Assembly: GCA_964639965.1 (NCBI GenBank)
Contig: CAZXGI010000007.1
Span: forward strand, 1 to 64,000
From: TMED23 sp964639965
GTDB taxonomy: Bacteria; Pseudomonadota; Alphaproteobacteria; Rhodospirillales; UBA2165
Direction: 5' to 3'
DNA length: 64,000 nucleotides
Shown: positions 1 through 8,394 of the stretch, in pieces
Numbering within the stretch: the first letter of the stretch is position 1
How the letters are laid out: every line of letters begins with the position of its first letter
Notes under the pieces: model-generated
What the model was told of the DNA's origin: nothing
Seen by the model: the letters and a program-made list of their open reading frames with translations, nothing else
Databases searched by the model: none
Made by a program: the position numbers and the translations under genes

Positions 1-1
1 C

Positions 2-1288
2 ATGGATAAAATTCGTGTAATGGGTGGTCAGCCACTAAAGGGTATGATTCAAATTGGGGGTGCAAAGAATGCCGCTTTACCTCTTATGGCAGCCTCTTTG
101 TTAACATCAGAAACTCTTTGTCTTTCAAATCTTCCTCATCTAACGGATATCACAACGATGGTCCACTTATTATCTGAGCTTGGTGTCGAGGTAAGTATGA
201 ATGGCAATGCACCCGATGGCGGACATATAGGACGCGTTTTTGAGCTAAACGGCCATGAGCCAAAAAATAAAACAGCGCCCTATGAGTTAGTGCGTCGAAT
301 GCGTGCCTCTATATTGGTGTTAGGACCATTGCTGGCGCGTTGGGGCGAGGCCAAAGTATCACTGCCTGGTGGTTGTGCAATAGGTACTAGGCCTGTTGAT
401 CTTCATTTAAAAGCTTTTGAAGCTCTTGGAGCGAAGATAGAGCTTAAAGAGGGCTATATTAGTGCTTCTGCACCCGGAGGACTCAAAGCGACGAGCGTTT
501 TGTTTCCATCTGTCTCGGTGGGGGCGACTGAAAATATTTTGATGGCGGCTACGTTGGCTGATGGCAAAACAATTATCTCAAATGCAGCAAGGGAACCAGA
601 AATTTCAGATCTTGCTTATTGCTTAAGAATGATGGGTGCTGAGATAGAGGGTATTGGGAGTGATACACTTACGGTCGTGGGCAAACCAAGTTTACAAGCG
701 GCAGATTATCAAGTAATCCCGGATAGAATTGAAACGGCCACGTATGCTGTTGCGGCTGCAATTACGGGTGGTGATGTTACGTTGAAAGGAACTCGTCTTG
801 AATTAATGGGGTCTGTCGCCGATGTTTTAACTAACGCTGGGATCACTGTTAGTGAGGTTGATGATGGTATCCGAATTATCAACTCTTCTGGTCGGGTAAA
901 GGGTATTGATGTAATGACCGAACCATATCCTGGATTTCCGACTGATATGCAGGCCCAAATCATGGCTCTTTTGGCCGTTTCAGAAGGAGCATCAATGATA
1001 ACTGAGACGATTTTCGAAAATCGGTTCATGCATGTTCCTGAACTTTGTCGCATGGGAGCTGATATAAATGTCCATGGTTCATCAGCAATAATCAGGGGTG
1101 TTAATAAGCTCTCAGGTGCAGAGCTTATGGCGACTGATTTACGAGCGTCTATTTCACTCGTTCTTGCTGCGCTTGCAGCAGAAGGTGAAACGATTATTAA
1201 TCGTGTCTATCATTTAGACCGTGGTTATGAACGTGTTGAAGAAAAGCTCGCAGCTTGTGGTGCTTTGATTGAACGGTTTAAAGATTAA
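2..1288 (+). CDS. murA: UDP-N-acetylglucosamine 1-carboxyvinyltransferase (MurA)
   Basis: First committed step of peptidoglycan synthesis in the cytoplasm: transfers enolpyruvate from PEP to UDP-GlcNAc. The 428-residue product matches the usual length of about 420. Visible motifs are GGAKNAALP near the N-terminus with the substrate-binding Lys22, and PGGCAIGTRPVD with the catalytic Cys125 that fosfomycin alkylates in other species. The ATG lies at the second base of the window and the protein begins MDKIRVMGG as is normal for MurA, so the gene looks complete although its promoter is outside. It is followed by 114 bases without a gene and then hisG. The association of murA with hisG/hisD is typical of alphaproteobacteria. 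Confidence 0.97.
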   Translation: MDKIRVMGGQPLKGMIQIGGAKNAALPLMAASLLTSETLCLSNLPHLTDITTMVHLLSELGVEVSMNGNAPDGGHIGRVFELNGHEPKNKTAPYELVRRMRASILVLGPLLARWGEAKVSLPGGCAIGTRPVDLHLKAFEALGAKIELKEGYISASAPGGLKATSVLFPSVSVGATENILMAATLADGKTIISNAAREPEISDLAYCLRMMGAEIEGIGSDTLTVVGKPSLQAADYQVIPDRIETATYAVAAAITGGDVTLKGTRLELMGSVADVLTNAGITVSEVDDGIRIINSSGRVKGIDVMTEPYPGFPTDMQAQIMALLAVSEGASMITETIFENRFMHVPELCRMGADINVHGSSAIIRGVNKLSGAELMATDLRASISLVLAALAAEGETIINRVYHLDRGYERVEEKLAACGALIERFKD

Positions 1289-1402
1289 TTCTTTGATACT
1301 TATATGTAACGAGATCAAATCTAGCCTTGTTTGGTCCGAACAAAATAGTGGCAATTCTCCTGAAAAACCTCTATTAATGCGCCGCATTATGGAGTTAAAC
1401 CA

Positions 1403-2071
1403 ATGTTATCTAATGATAATCTTGTTCTTGCTTTACCAAAGGGCCGTATTCTTGAAGAATTGATGCCTTTAATAAGACGCGCTGGCATTGAACCAGAAGC
1501 TGCATTTGACGATAATACGTCGCGTAAATTACGTTTTTCTACAAACCATGCAAATCTTGATATTGTCCGGGTTCGAAGTTTTGATGTGGCTACTTTCATA
1601 ATTTTTGGCGCGGCTCATTTTGGTGTTGCCGGACAAGATGTTTTGCTCGAATTTGATAACGCTCAGATATATGCTCCAGTGGATCTTTGTGTTGGACATT
1701 GCCGTATGATAGTGGCGGAGCCAGCTGATATGGCACCTGATGACAATCCTCAGCGTTGGAGTCACATCCGTATTGCGACAAAATATCCGGAAATCACACG
1801 GCGGCACTTTGCTTCACGAGGCGTTCAAGCTGAGTGTATAAAACTCAATGGCGCTATGGAAATTTCGCCATCAATGGGTTTGTGTTCCAGGATCGTTGAT
1901 TTAGTTTCGACAGGTTCAACTTTAAAGGCTAATGGGTTGGTCGAAGTCGAAGAAATTTCTCCGATTTCTTCGCGTTTAGCTGTCAATCGTGCTGCCCTCA
2001 AAACACGTCCAAACGAAATTAATTACTGGATAAAAACCTTCCGTGAGGCTGTTGATGCCCATAAGGCTTAG
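1403..2071 (+). CDS. hisG: ATP phosphoribosyltransferase, short form (HisG-S)
   Basis: First step of histidine biosynthesis: joins ATP and PRPP. The N-terminal LALPKGRILEE motif and the later VSTGSTLKANGL segment (PRPP-binding loop) are clear. At 222 residues it is the short form, which lacks the C-terminal regulatory domain and in known systems needs the HisZ partner for activity and feedback inhibition. No hisZ is visible in this window, so the partner must be elsewhere. The 3' end overlaps the start of hisD, suggesting coupled translation. The family call is firm. Confidence 0.96.
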   Translation: MLSNDNLVLALPKGRILEELMPLIRRAGIEPEAAFDDNTSRKLRFSTNHANLDIVRVRSFDVATFIIFGAAHFGVAGQDVLLEFDNAQIYAPVDLCVGHCRMIVAEPADMAPDDNPQRWSHIRIATKYPEITRRHFASRGVQAECIKLNGAMEISPSMGLCSRIVDLVSTGSTLKANGLVEVEEISPISSRLAVNRAALKTRPNEINYWIKTFREAVDAHKA

Positions 2072-3359
2072 ATCATCATCAGCAAATTTTGTGGAAGAAT
2101 TTGAAAGTTTTCTAGATTTTAAGCGGGAAGACCAGGCTAGTGTTGAATTAGTTGTTACTGATATTCTTGATGACGTGCGTCGTAATGGTGATGAGGCATT
2201 GTTCAAGTACACTTCCCAATTCGACCGAATCGAACTAACCGCTGATAAAATTACTATTTCTTCACAAGAAATTAAAACTGCGTTCCAAGAATGCAATGGT
2301 GAACAACTAAAGGCCCTAAAACTAGCCGCAAAACGTATACGCGATTTTCATATGAAGCAGCTTCCTGAAGATTTAGCTTATGAAGACAATGAGGGTATTC
2401 AACTCGGGTTAAAAAGGAATCCTATAGAAGCTGTCGGGAAATATGTTCCGGGAGGGCTAGCTTCTTATCCATCTTCGGTCTTAATGAATTCGATCCCTGC
2501 AAAAGTTGCCGGTGTCAAGCGTTTGGTAATGGTTGTGCCAGCCCCAAATGGCGTGGTTAACCCGCTGGTTTTGGCTGCAGCCAATATTGTTGGTATTGAT
2601 GAAATATATAAGGTTGGTGGTGCACAAGCTATTGGGGCATTAGCATACGGCTGTAATAGTATCCAGTCAGTTGATAAAATTGTTGGGCCCGGCAACTCAT
2701 ACGTTTCGATGGCTAAGCGAAAAGTGTTTGGAATTGTGGGTATTGATATGATCGCAGGACCATCAGAAATTTTAATAGTTGCTGATAATAAAAATGATCC
2801 TAATTGGATTGCTGCCGATTTGTTGGCACAAGCTGAGCACGATGTAACAGCTCAAGCTATACTTATTACTGACGATGATGATTTTGCAGAGCAAGTTTGC
2901 CAGGCTATCAATGCTCAATTGAAGGGCTTATCACGTTCAACAATTGCTAGCGAGAGCTGGGAAAAATTTGGTGCAGTTATCATACTTGAATCTATGGAGC
3001 AGAGCGTCAATTTAATTAATAAACTTGCACCAGAACATTTGGAGATAGCCATTGAAAACCCCAATTCATTGGCGGCCAATGTTTTTAACGCGGGTGCTAT
3101 ATTTTTAGGCCGATATACACCTGAGGCTCTTGGTGACTACATTGGAGGACCAAATCATGTTTTGCCAACCGGTCGTTCTGCACGTTTTTCTTCTGGATTA
3201 GGCGTCATTGACTTTATGAAAAGGACTAGTCTCATAGAGGTTTCGCCCCAAAATATTGGCTCAATTGGCCCTGCTGCGGTTACATTAGCTGAGGCGGAGG
3301 GTTTGGACGTACATGCACTTTCAGTAAAGTTACGTTTAACAGGCCTGGATGTTGGATAA
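2055..3359 (+). CDS. hisD: Histidinol dehydrogenase
   Basis: Last two steps of histidine synthesis: NAD-dependent oxidation of L-histidinol to histidine, Zn-dependent. Recognised from the blocks VGPGNSYVSMAKRKVFG, DMIAGPSEILIVAD, LLAQAEHD, APEHLEI and GDYIGGPNHVLPT, all in the family order. I chose the ATG at 2055 (434 residues, the usual length) over an in-frame GTG at 2043; either start overlaps the end of hisG (17 or 29 bases), so the two are probably translated together. The UPF0262 gene starts five bases after the stop. Confidence 0.96.
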   Translation: MPIRLRSSSANFVEEFESFLDFKREDQASVELVVTDILDDVRRNGDEALFKYTSQFDRIELTADKITISSQEIKTAFQECNGEQLKALKLAAKRIRDFHMKQLPEDLAYEDNEGIQLGLKRNPIEAVGKYVPGGLASYPSSVLMNSIPAKVAGVKRLVMVVPAPNGVVNPLVLAAANIVGIDEIYKVGGAQAIGALAYGCNSIQSVDKIVGPGNSYVSMAKRKVFGIVGIDMIAGPSEILIVADNKNDPNWIAADLLAQAEHDVTAQAILITDDDDFAEQVCQAINAQLKGLSRSTIASESWEKFGAVIILESMEQSVNLINKLAPEHLEIAIENPNSLAANVFNAGAIFLGRYTPEALGDYIGGPNHVLPTGRSARFSSGLGVIDFMKRTSLIEVSPQNIGSIGPAAVTLAEAEGLDVHALSVKLRLTGLDVG

Positions 3360-3364
3360 ATGCC

Positions 3365-3835
3365 ATGGATGAACGCCTCCGAATTGTAAATATTTTCTTG
3401 GATGAGAATAGCCTAGGGCGTTGTAGTTTAGAAGTAGAGCATGAACGTGCTGTAGCTATCTTTGACCTATTAGAAGAAAATTATTTTGCGCCAATTAATG
3501 GCGAACTTGGACCGTTTATTTTACATCTCAGCATAAATGAAAATCGTTTGGGATTGTCTGTCTGTGATGAGGCCGATAATGAAATATTTAATTTTGATTT
3601 ATCGTTGTCCTATTTTCGTTCAATTATCAAAGATTATTTTTTGATATGTGAAAGTTATTACAGTGCAATTAAAGTCGCAAGTCCATCAAAGATTCAGGCT
3701 ATCGACATGGCGCGTCGAGGACTTCACAATGATGGCTCTGAAATTTTTGTTGAAAGATTAAAAAAATACGTCGAAGTTGACTTCGATACTGGGCGCCAAC
3801 TTTTTACCTTGCTGTGTGTTCTGCATTCAAGGTGA
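3365..3835 (+). CDS. UPF0262 family protein
   Basis: A 156-residue protein of the alphaproteobacterial UPF0262 family, recognised by the segment EVEHERAVAIFDLLEEN and its position between hisD and a low-molecular-weight phosphatase gene. The function is unknown. It has no signal peptide or membrane segment and looks cytosolic. It begins five bases after hisD and ends six bases before the next gene, so it is almost certainly in the same transcript. The conserved neighbourhood is the main clue; no catalytic motif is evident. Confidence 0.9.
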   Translation: MDERLRIVNIFLDENSLGRCSLEVEHERAVAIFDLLEENYFAPINGELGPFILHLSINENRLGLSVCDEADNEIFNFDLSLSYFRSIIKDYFLICESYYSAIKVASPSKIQAIDMARRGLHNDGSEIFVERLKKYVEVDFDTGRQLFTLLCVLHSR

Positions 3836-3841
3836 TTTATA

Positions 3842-4285
3842 GTGTCTAAATCCGATAACCTTCCATCTTCTGTATTATTCGCTTGCACCATGAACTCAGT
3901 CCGTTCAGCGATGGCTGAAGGTATTTTAAAGAATTTACACGGTGGACGTATTTATATTGATTCTGTAGGAATACAGGCAGGCGAAAGCAATGGTTATATG
4001 GTTGAAGTAATGGCGGAAATTGGAATCGATCTTTCTAACCACCGTTCAAAGACCTTTGATTCTCTTGATGATACATCATTTGACATGATAATTTCGTTAT
4101 CACCCGAGGCTCAGCATGCAGCGGTAGAACTTACGCGGTGGATGTCTTGTGAATTAATTTATTGGCCTACGTTTGACCCAGATGTGATAAGGGGAAGGCG
4201 AGAAGCAAGGTTGTTAGGGTTTCGTCAAATTCGCGATGACTTGATTTATAAAATTGAAACGAAGTTCCTCACAAAAATTAAATAA
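3842..4285 (+). CDS. Low-molecular-weight phosphotyrosine phosphatase-like protein
   Basis: A 147-residue LMW-PTP/arsenate-reductase fold protein. The phosphate-binding loop CTMNSVRS (Cys15, Arg21) fits the CX5R(S/T) signature, and the WPTFDPDVI segment carries the aspartate expected to act as general acid. Translation starts at a GTG just after a GGTGA-like ribosome site that overlaps the end of the UPF0262 gene. Phosphatase versus arsenate reductase cannot be settled from sequence; the alphaproteobacterial copies in this locus are usually annotated as LMW phosphatases. A weak hairpin with a T-run follows. Confidence 0.88.
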   Translation: MSKSDNLPSSVLFACTMNSVRSAMAEGILKNLHGGRIYIDSVGIQAGESNGYMVEVMAEIGIDLSNHRSKTFDSLDDTSFDMIISLSPEAQHAAVELTRWMSCELIYWPTFDPDVIRGRREARLLGFRQIRDDLIYKIETKFLTKIK

Positions 4286-4297
4286 AAATATAAATAT

Positions 4298-4319
4298 TAG
4301 ACTTAAGGGTCTATTTTTT
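4298..4319 (+). terminator. Weak rho-independent terminator after the hisG-hisD transcript
   Basis: Five-base stem TAGAC / GTCTA around a TTAAGG loop, followed directly by six T. It lies 12 bases after the phosphatase stop codon and before infA. The short stem makes it a weak or partial terminator, so some read-through into infA is possible. Confidence 0.45.
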
Positions 4320-4408
4320 GCTAAAAGATAGTTGATTTTGTGAAAATGGCTTGACCAAAAGTTTCAAGAGGACTTATTTCATGGTGCCCATTAATTAAAT
4401 GGTGAAAA

Positions 4409-4627
4409 ATGGCAAAAGAAGAGTTATTAGAGTTTGAAGGTACAGTGAAGGAACTTCTTCCTAACGCGATGTTCCGTGTTACGTTGGATAATGATCATGA
4501 AATTCTTGCCCATACTGCTGGGAAAATGCGAAAACATCGGATTCGCGTCTTGGCTGGAGACAGGGTTAATGTTGAGATGACACCCTATGATTTAACTAAA
4601 GGCCGTATTACGTTCAGATTTAAATAA
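4409..4627 (+). CDS. infA: Translation initiation factor IF-1
   Basis: A 72-residue single OB-fold (S1-like) protein, exactly the size of bacterial IF-1. It binds the A site of the 30S subunit during initiation. The blocks KEELLEFEGTV, LPNAMFRVTLDN, ILAHTAGKMRKHRIRVLAGD and the DLTKGRITFR end are diagnostic. The order infA - maf - rng - yacG is a classic alphaproteobacterial block. The 120-base space upstream leaves room for its own promoter after the weak terminator. Confidence 0.97.
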   Translation: MAKEELLEFEGTVKELLPNAMFRVTLDNDHEILAHTAGKMRKHRIRVLAGDRVNVEMTPYDLTKGRITFRFK

Positions 4628-4668
4628 TGTATTAAATTATGGTTTCAGCCTGGCAAAGGACAACTCCG

Positions 4669-5256
4669 ATGCTAGAGAATTATTCTCCGAATATAGTATT
4701 AGCTTCAGCTTCGCCGCGGCGTATAGATTTGTTGCGGCAAATAGGTATTGTGCCGGATCGTGTAATTCCAGCAAATATTGATGAAACTCCACTAAATGGT
4801 GAGTTGCCTCGAAAGTTGGTGGAGAGACTATCGGTTGAAAAGGCAACCACGGTTTTTAAAGAAAATTCTGATGTTTTTGTCTTGGCGGCGGATACCGTAG
4901 TAGCTTGTGGCAGACGAATTCTTCCGAAAGCTGGAACATTGGAACAGGCTCGGATATTCTTAAAACTTTTATCAGGCCGCCGCCATAAGGTAATTGGTGG
5001 GCTGGCAATCGTATCGCCAGAAGGTAAGCTTTATAAACGTGTTGTCGAAACGCATGTTACATTTAAACACCTTTCGTTAGAAGAATTAGAATTGTATCTG
5101 GGGTCGGGCGAGTGGGAAGATAAAGCGGGAGCTTACGCTATACAAGGCTTAGCGTCTAAATTTATTCGGTCTATCAATGGATCCTATAGTAATGTTGTTG
5201 GTTTGCCACTTTATGAAACTGCACAACTACTTGAAGGCTTAGGTTTTAACCAATGA
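4669..5256 (+). CDS. maf: Maf-family nucleotide pyrophosphatase
   Basis: Nucleoside triphosphate pyrophosphatase of the Maf/HAM1-like superfamily, thought to hydrolyse non-canonical or pyrimidine nucleotides. Seen in sequence: LASASPRRIDLL at the N-terminus, VLAADTVVA in the middle, LSGRRHKVIGG, and the EWEDKAGAYAIQG block. An in-frame ATG at 4639 would add ten residues, but AAAGGA lies eight bases before the ATG at 4669 and the protein then begins close to the LASASPRR motif, so I prefer 4669 (195 residues). Its stop overlaps the RNase G start by four bases (ATGA). Confidence 0.92.
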   Translation: MLENYSPNIVLASASPRRIDLLRQIGIVPDRVIPANIDETPLNGELPRKLVERLSVEKATTVFKENSDVFVLAADTVVACGRRILPKAGTLEQARIFLKLLSGRRHKVIGGLAIVSPEGKLYKRVVETHVTFKHLSLEELELYLGSGEWEDKAGAYAIQGLASKFIRSINGSYSNVVGLPLYETAQLLEGLGFNQ

Positions 5257-6692
5257 ATTTAACTTCCGTTCTGGAAGTCTTCATCAATAGGGTGCCAGGT
5301 CAAACACGATTGGCTCTTACTGAAGGCGGACGATTAAAGAATTTGATAATTACAAGTGATGGTGACGAATCTCTGGTTGGTAACATTTATCTGGGCAGGA
5401 TTGAGAAGGTAATCGCTGGAATGAACGCTGCGTTTGTTGATATAGGACTTGGTGTATCTGGGTTCCTTGCAGCTAATGACGGACAAACTTTTGATACAAA
5501 TAAAGAAAATCCAAGACTTATAAAAGCACTATTTAAAGAAGGTGATGCTGTATTAGTGCAAGTTGTGCGTGATGGAACTAACGGCAAAGGTGCAAAGCTC
5601 ACAACACGTATTGAATTGGTTGGACGCACAGTTGTATCAGTTTTAGGTCGAGCAGGTGTTTCAGTTTCAAAGAGTATCTTAGACAAAACGCATCGTGAAC
5701 GTATCAGATACGCGTTAAATAATTTTGATAATTCTTTAAGTGGGCTAATTGTTCGCACAAAGGCGCAATCTGTTTCTATAGAGAGTTTGCAAAAGGAAGC
5801 CACAAATCTTCTCGATCAAATGACTAAAGTTTTGTCTAAAAAAGAAGAAATAAGGCCACCCGCTTGTCTTTATAAACAACCGGATCAGTTTTTGATTTTT
5901 TTGAGAGATTTTGGAAGTGCAGATTGGAGCCGAATAATTATTGATGATCGGGCCACATTATTGAAAACTATCAATTTTGTAACCAATTATGTTTCAGAAT
6001 TAGAAAAAATAATCGAGTTCGCTGACGATCATGTTGCTTTATTTGACACTTACGATTTAGATCAACAGATTGCCAACTTATTTGAATCGGTGATAACTTT
6101 ACCATCTGGTGGGAGACTCATCATTGAAGAAACACAAGCCTTAGTGGCAGTCGACGTTGATAGCGGGATTTATAATCGTGATAATGACCCAGAGACCTTT
6201 GCACGGTCTGTTAATGAAGAAGCTTCGATTGAGTTAGCACGCCAAATAGTTTTACGGAATTTATCGGGGCAATTTGTTGTAGATTTTCTGCCAATGAAAC
6301 GAAAACATAGTAGAGAGCATATTCAATCTGTATTATTGAGGTCATTGGACAAAGAAGGGAATTATAATATTTACGGCTTTTCCAAGCTCGGTTTGTTAGA
6401 AATGACCCGGCAACGGATTGGGGAAAGTTTGGGGTCTCGTTTTCACGAAAAAGGGGACCACTCTATGACTATTAGAGCTATCGTTATAGATATGATCCGA
6501 ATTATTTTAAGGGAGATTAATCGTAATCCTGGGAAAAAACTAACAATAAAATGTAGCCATGAAATATATGTTTGCCTGAAGGTTGACATGAAGACAACTT
6601 GGACTGAACTGCTTGATCGAATAGGCCCAATTCTCTCTGTAGAGAAGATCTCAAATTCATCCCGAGATTATTTTGAATTACTTGCCATTTAA
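5253..6692 (+). CDS. rng: Ribonuclease E/G family protein, short RNase G type
   Basis: Endoribonuclease of the Rne/Rng family (479 residues; E. coli RNase G has 489). The N-terminal S1-like region carries NIYLGRIEKVIAGMNAAFVDIG. The DNase-I-like catalytic core has VAVDVDSG and VVDFLPM, which align with the two metal-binding aspartates (D303 and D346 in E. coli RNase E numbering). The CPxC Zn-link that joins RNase E subunits is not visible. It lacks the long C-terminal scaffold of RNase E, so a separate RNase E elsewhere is likely. It overlaps maf by four bases and is followed by yacG 14 bases later. Confidence 0.92.
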   Translation: MNLTSVLEVFINRVPGQTRLALTEGGRLKNLIITSDGDESLVGNIYLGRIEKVIAGMNAAFVDIGLGVSGFLAANDGQTFDTNKENPRLIKALFKEGDAVLVQVVRDGTNGKGAKLTTRIELVGRTVVSVLGRAGVSVSKSILDKTHRERIRYALNNFDNSLSGLIVRTKAQSVSIESLQKEATNLLDQMTKVLSKKEEIRPPACLYKQPDQFLIFLRDFGSADWSRIIIDDRATLLKTINFVTNYVSELEKIIEFADDHVALFDTYDLDQQIANLFESVITLPSGGRLIIEETQALVAVDVDSGIYNRDNDPETFARSVNEEASIELARQIVLRNLSGQFVVDFLPMKRKHSREHIQSVLLRSLDKEGNYNIYGFSKLGLLEMTRQRIGESLGSRFHEKGDHSMTIRAIVIDMIRIILREINRNPGKKLTIKCSHEIYVCLKVDMKTTWTELLDRIGPILSVEKISNSSRDYFELLAI

Positions 6693-6706
6693 TTTAGGAA
6701 TTTTTT

Positions 6707-6834
6707 ATGGTTGCTGTAAAACCAATTAAAGGTGTTTCAAAAAAATGTCCAAATTGCGCGAAGTCAGCGGTTTTGCAATTTAGACCTTTTTGCTCTGCTC
6801 GTTGTTCCCAAATTGATCTTTCAAATTGGTTGAA
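6707..6834 (+). CDS. yacG: DNA gyrase inhibitor YacG, 3' end lost in assembly gap
   Basis: The 42 visible residues contain a zinc-ribbon: KKCPNCAKSA followed by RPFCSARCSQIDLSNWL, the full four-cysteine signature of YacG (DUF329), which in E. coli binds GyrB and inhibits gyrase. AGGA precedes the ATG, and the gene sits right after the RNase G gene as in other alphaproteobacteria. The reading frame runs into the N gap at 6835, so only the very C-terminus (typically about 15-25 residues) is missing. Confidence 0.88.
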
Positions 6835-6934
6835 NNNNNNNNNNNNNNNNNNNNNNNNNNNNNNNNNNNNNNNNNNNNNNNNNNNNNNNNNNNNNNNNNN
6901 NNNNNNNNNNNNNNNNNNNNNNNNNNNNNNNNNN
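6835..6934. other. Assembly gap of 100 N
   Basis: A run of exactly 100 N, the conventional placeholder for a scaffold gap of unknown length. It hides the end of yacG (plus strand) and the end of the CoA-transferase subunit B gene (minus strand). Any reading frame that crosses it is artificial: on the minus strand, the apparent extension from 6834 to 6694 is only the antisense of yacG. Confidence 0.98.
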
Positions 6935-7557
6935 AGCGGGGCGTCAGTTTTAGACTCTATTTCGCTCATAGAAACACCCTTTACTAATTCTCGAACTACA
7001 AACTCTTTTTCAATGATGTCTATCACTGCTAGATCTGTAAAAATAGTTTTAACCACGCTGTGTCCAGTCCGTGGATATGTGCAGCTTTTCATAAGTTTTG
7101 GCTGGCCATCTTTTGTTACATGATCCATCATTATATATATTTTTTTAGCACCGACAGCTAAATCCATTGCGCCTCCAACGCCTGGGGGTTTTGTCGTATC
7201 AAGAGTAGCCCAATTTGCAAGGTCACCATTCTCAGCCACTTGGTAGGCCCCTAAAACGCAAATATCAATATGACCTCCGCGGATCATTGCAAATGAGTCC
7301 GTGTGATTAAAATAACTCCCTCCTGGTAATAATGTTACAGGCTTTTTACCGGCATTGATAAGGTTACCATCCTCGTGACCGGCTTTTGGTGCTGGGCCCA
7401 TACCAAGGATCCCATTCTCGCTATGGAAAAATATTTCCCGCCCATCTGGGATATAGTTGGCGACTAATTCTGGACTGCCAATACCAAGATTGACGTAGCT
7501 ACCTTCAGGAATTTCTTGTGCAATACGCCAGGCAATTTGATTTCTATTGAGACCCAT
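6935..7557 (-). CDS. 3-oxoacid CoA-transferase subunit B, C-terminus in gap
   Basis: Beta subunit of a family I CoA-transferase (succinyl-CoA:3-ketoacid or 3-oxoadipate type). The catalytic glutamate is Glu47 in HSENGILGMGP; the CoA-binding GVGGAMDLAVGAKK glycine block follows around residue 129. 207 residues are visible before the assembly gap, out of a usual 210-220, so only a few are lost. It lies 48 bases downstream of the subunit A gene, forming a two-gene unit. Whether the natural acid is acetoacetate, 3-oxoadipate or another oxoacid cannot be told from the sequence. Confidence 0.9.
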
Positions 7558-7605
7558 TTTTTTTATGCTGTTGTCATATAATCAATTCCATACTCCATAA
7601 TGCAA

Positions 7606-8271
7606 TTATCTATTATGCACAATAACCCGGTCGACAAAAATACTTGGTGTAATTATCAATTCTGGGTCCATTTCACCTATTTCAACCAACTCTTCAACTT
7701 GAACGATAGTCGTTGTTGCCGCCATTGCCATAATAGGACCAAAATTCCGTGCTGATTTATCGTAGATAACATTACCTAAACGATCAGCCTTTTTTGCAAG
7801 AATTAGAGCCACGTCGCCTTTTAATGGATATTCAAGCACATGTTCAATTCCTTCTATCATTCTAGTTTCTTTGCCGTCTCCTAATTTAGTTCTAGCAGAG
7901 GTTGGTGTAAAGAATGCACCAATTCCAGATCCGGCAGCTCTCATCCGTTCACTCAAAGTCCCTTGGGGTATAACTTCAAGCTTAATTTTTTCAGAATTAT
8001 ATAGATCTTGGAAAATTATTGAACCCGCACTTATAGGGTATGAGCAAATAATTTTTGAGACTTTTCCTGCCTTTAACAATGTTGCTAAGCCATAATTCCC
8101 CTCTCCAGCATTGTTGGATACGATAGTTAAATTATTTATATTTTCTTTTGCTAGCGCTTCCAGAAGCTTTATTGGGGCCCCAGCATCTCCAAATCCGCTG
8201 CTGAGAATGATTGCGCCATCATTTATATCAGAAATGGCCTCTTTTATATTTTGAACGCTTTTATCAATCAT
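7606..8271 (-). CDS. 3-oxoacid CoA-transferase subunit A
   Basis: Alpha subunit of the same family I CoA-transferase (221 residues, usual 215-235). The N-terminal glycine-rich SSGFGDAGAPIKLLEAL matches the family's GFGxxGxP block, and GSGIGAFFTPTS is the second conserved segment. It partners with the subunit B gene immediately downstream. In the alpha subunit no catalytic glutamate is expected. The pair would activate a 3-oxo or other carboxylic acid with succinyl-CoA or acetyl-CoA as donor, feeding beta-oxidation-like steps. Confidence 0.9.
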   Translation of the reverse strand: MIDKSVQNIKEAISDINDGAIILSSGFGDAGAPIKLLEALAKENINNLTIVSNNAGEGNYGLATLLKAGKVSKIICSYPISAGSIIFQDLYNSEKIKLEVIPQGTLSERMRAAGSGIGAFFTPTSARTKLGDGKETRMIEGIEHVLEYPLKGDVALILAKKADRLGNVIYDKSARNFGPIMAMAATTTIVQVEELVEIGEMDPELIITPSIFVDRVIVHNR

Positions 8272-8394
8272 ATTTTTAAATAAAATGCTATTTGACTTAC
8301 GTTAATGTTTACCGATCGTATAACTAAATATCGAAAGTCATACCTTACTAGGGTCTCTTATGATACCAATTTTAATGTGTCAGGATCTATTTTT

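Noticed and set aside
5387..5803. Long minus-strand reading frame inside the RNase G gene
   Set aside because: Mirror of the real coding frame; no motif or ribosome site.
6694..7123. Frames running across the 100-N gap
   Set aside because: Translation of N is meaningless and the far side belongs to another gene on the opposite strand.
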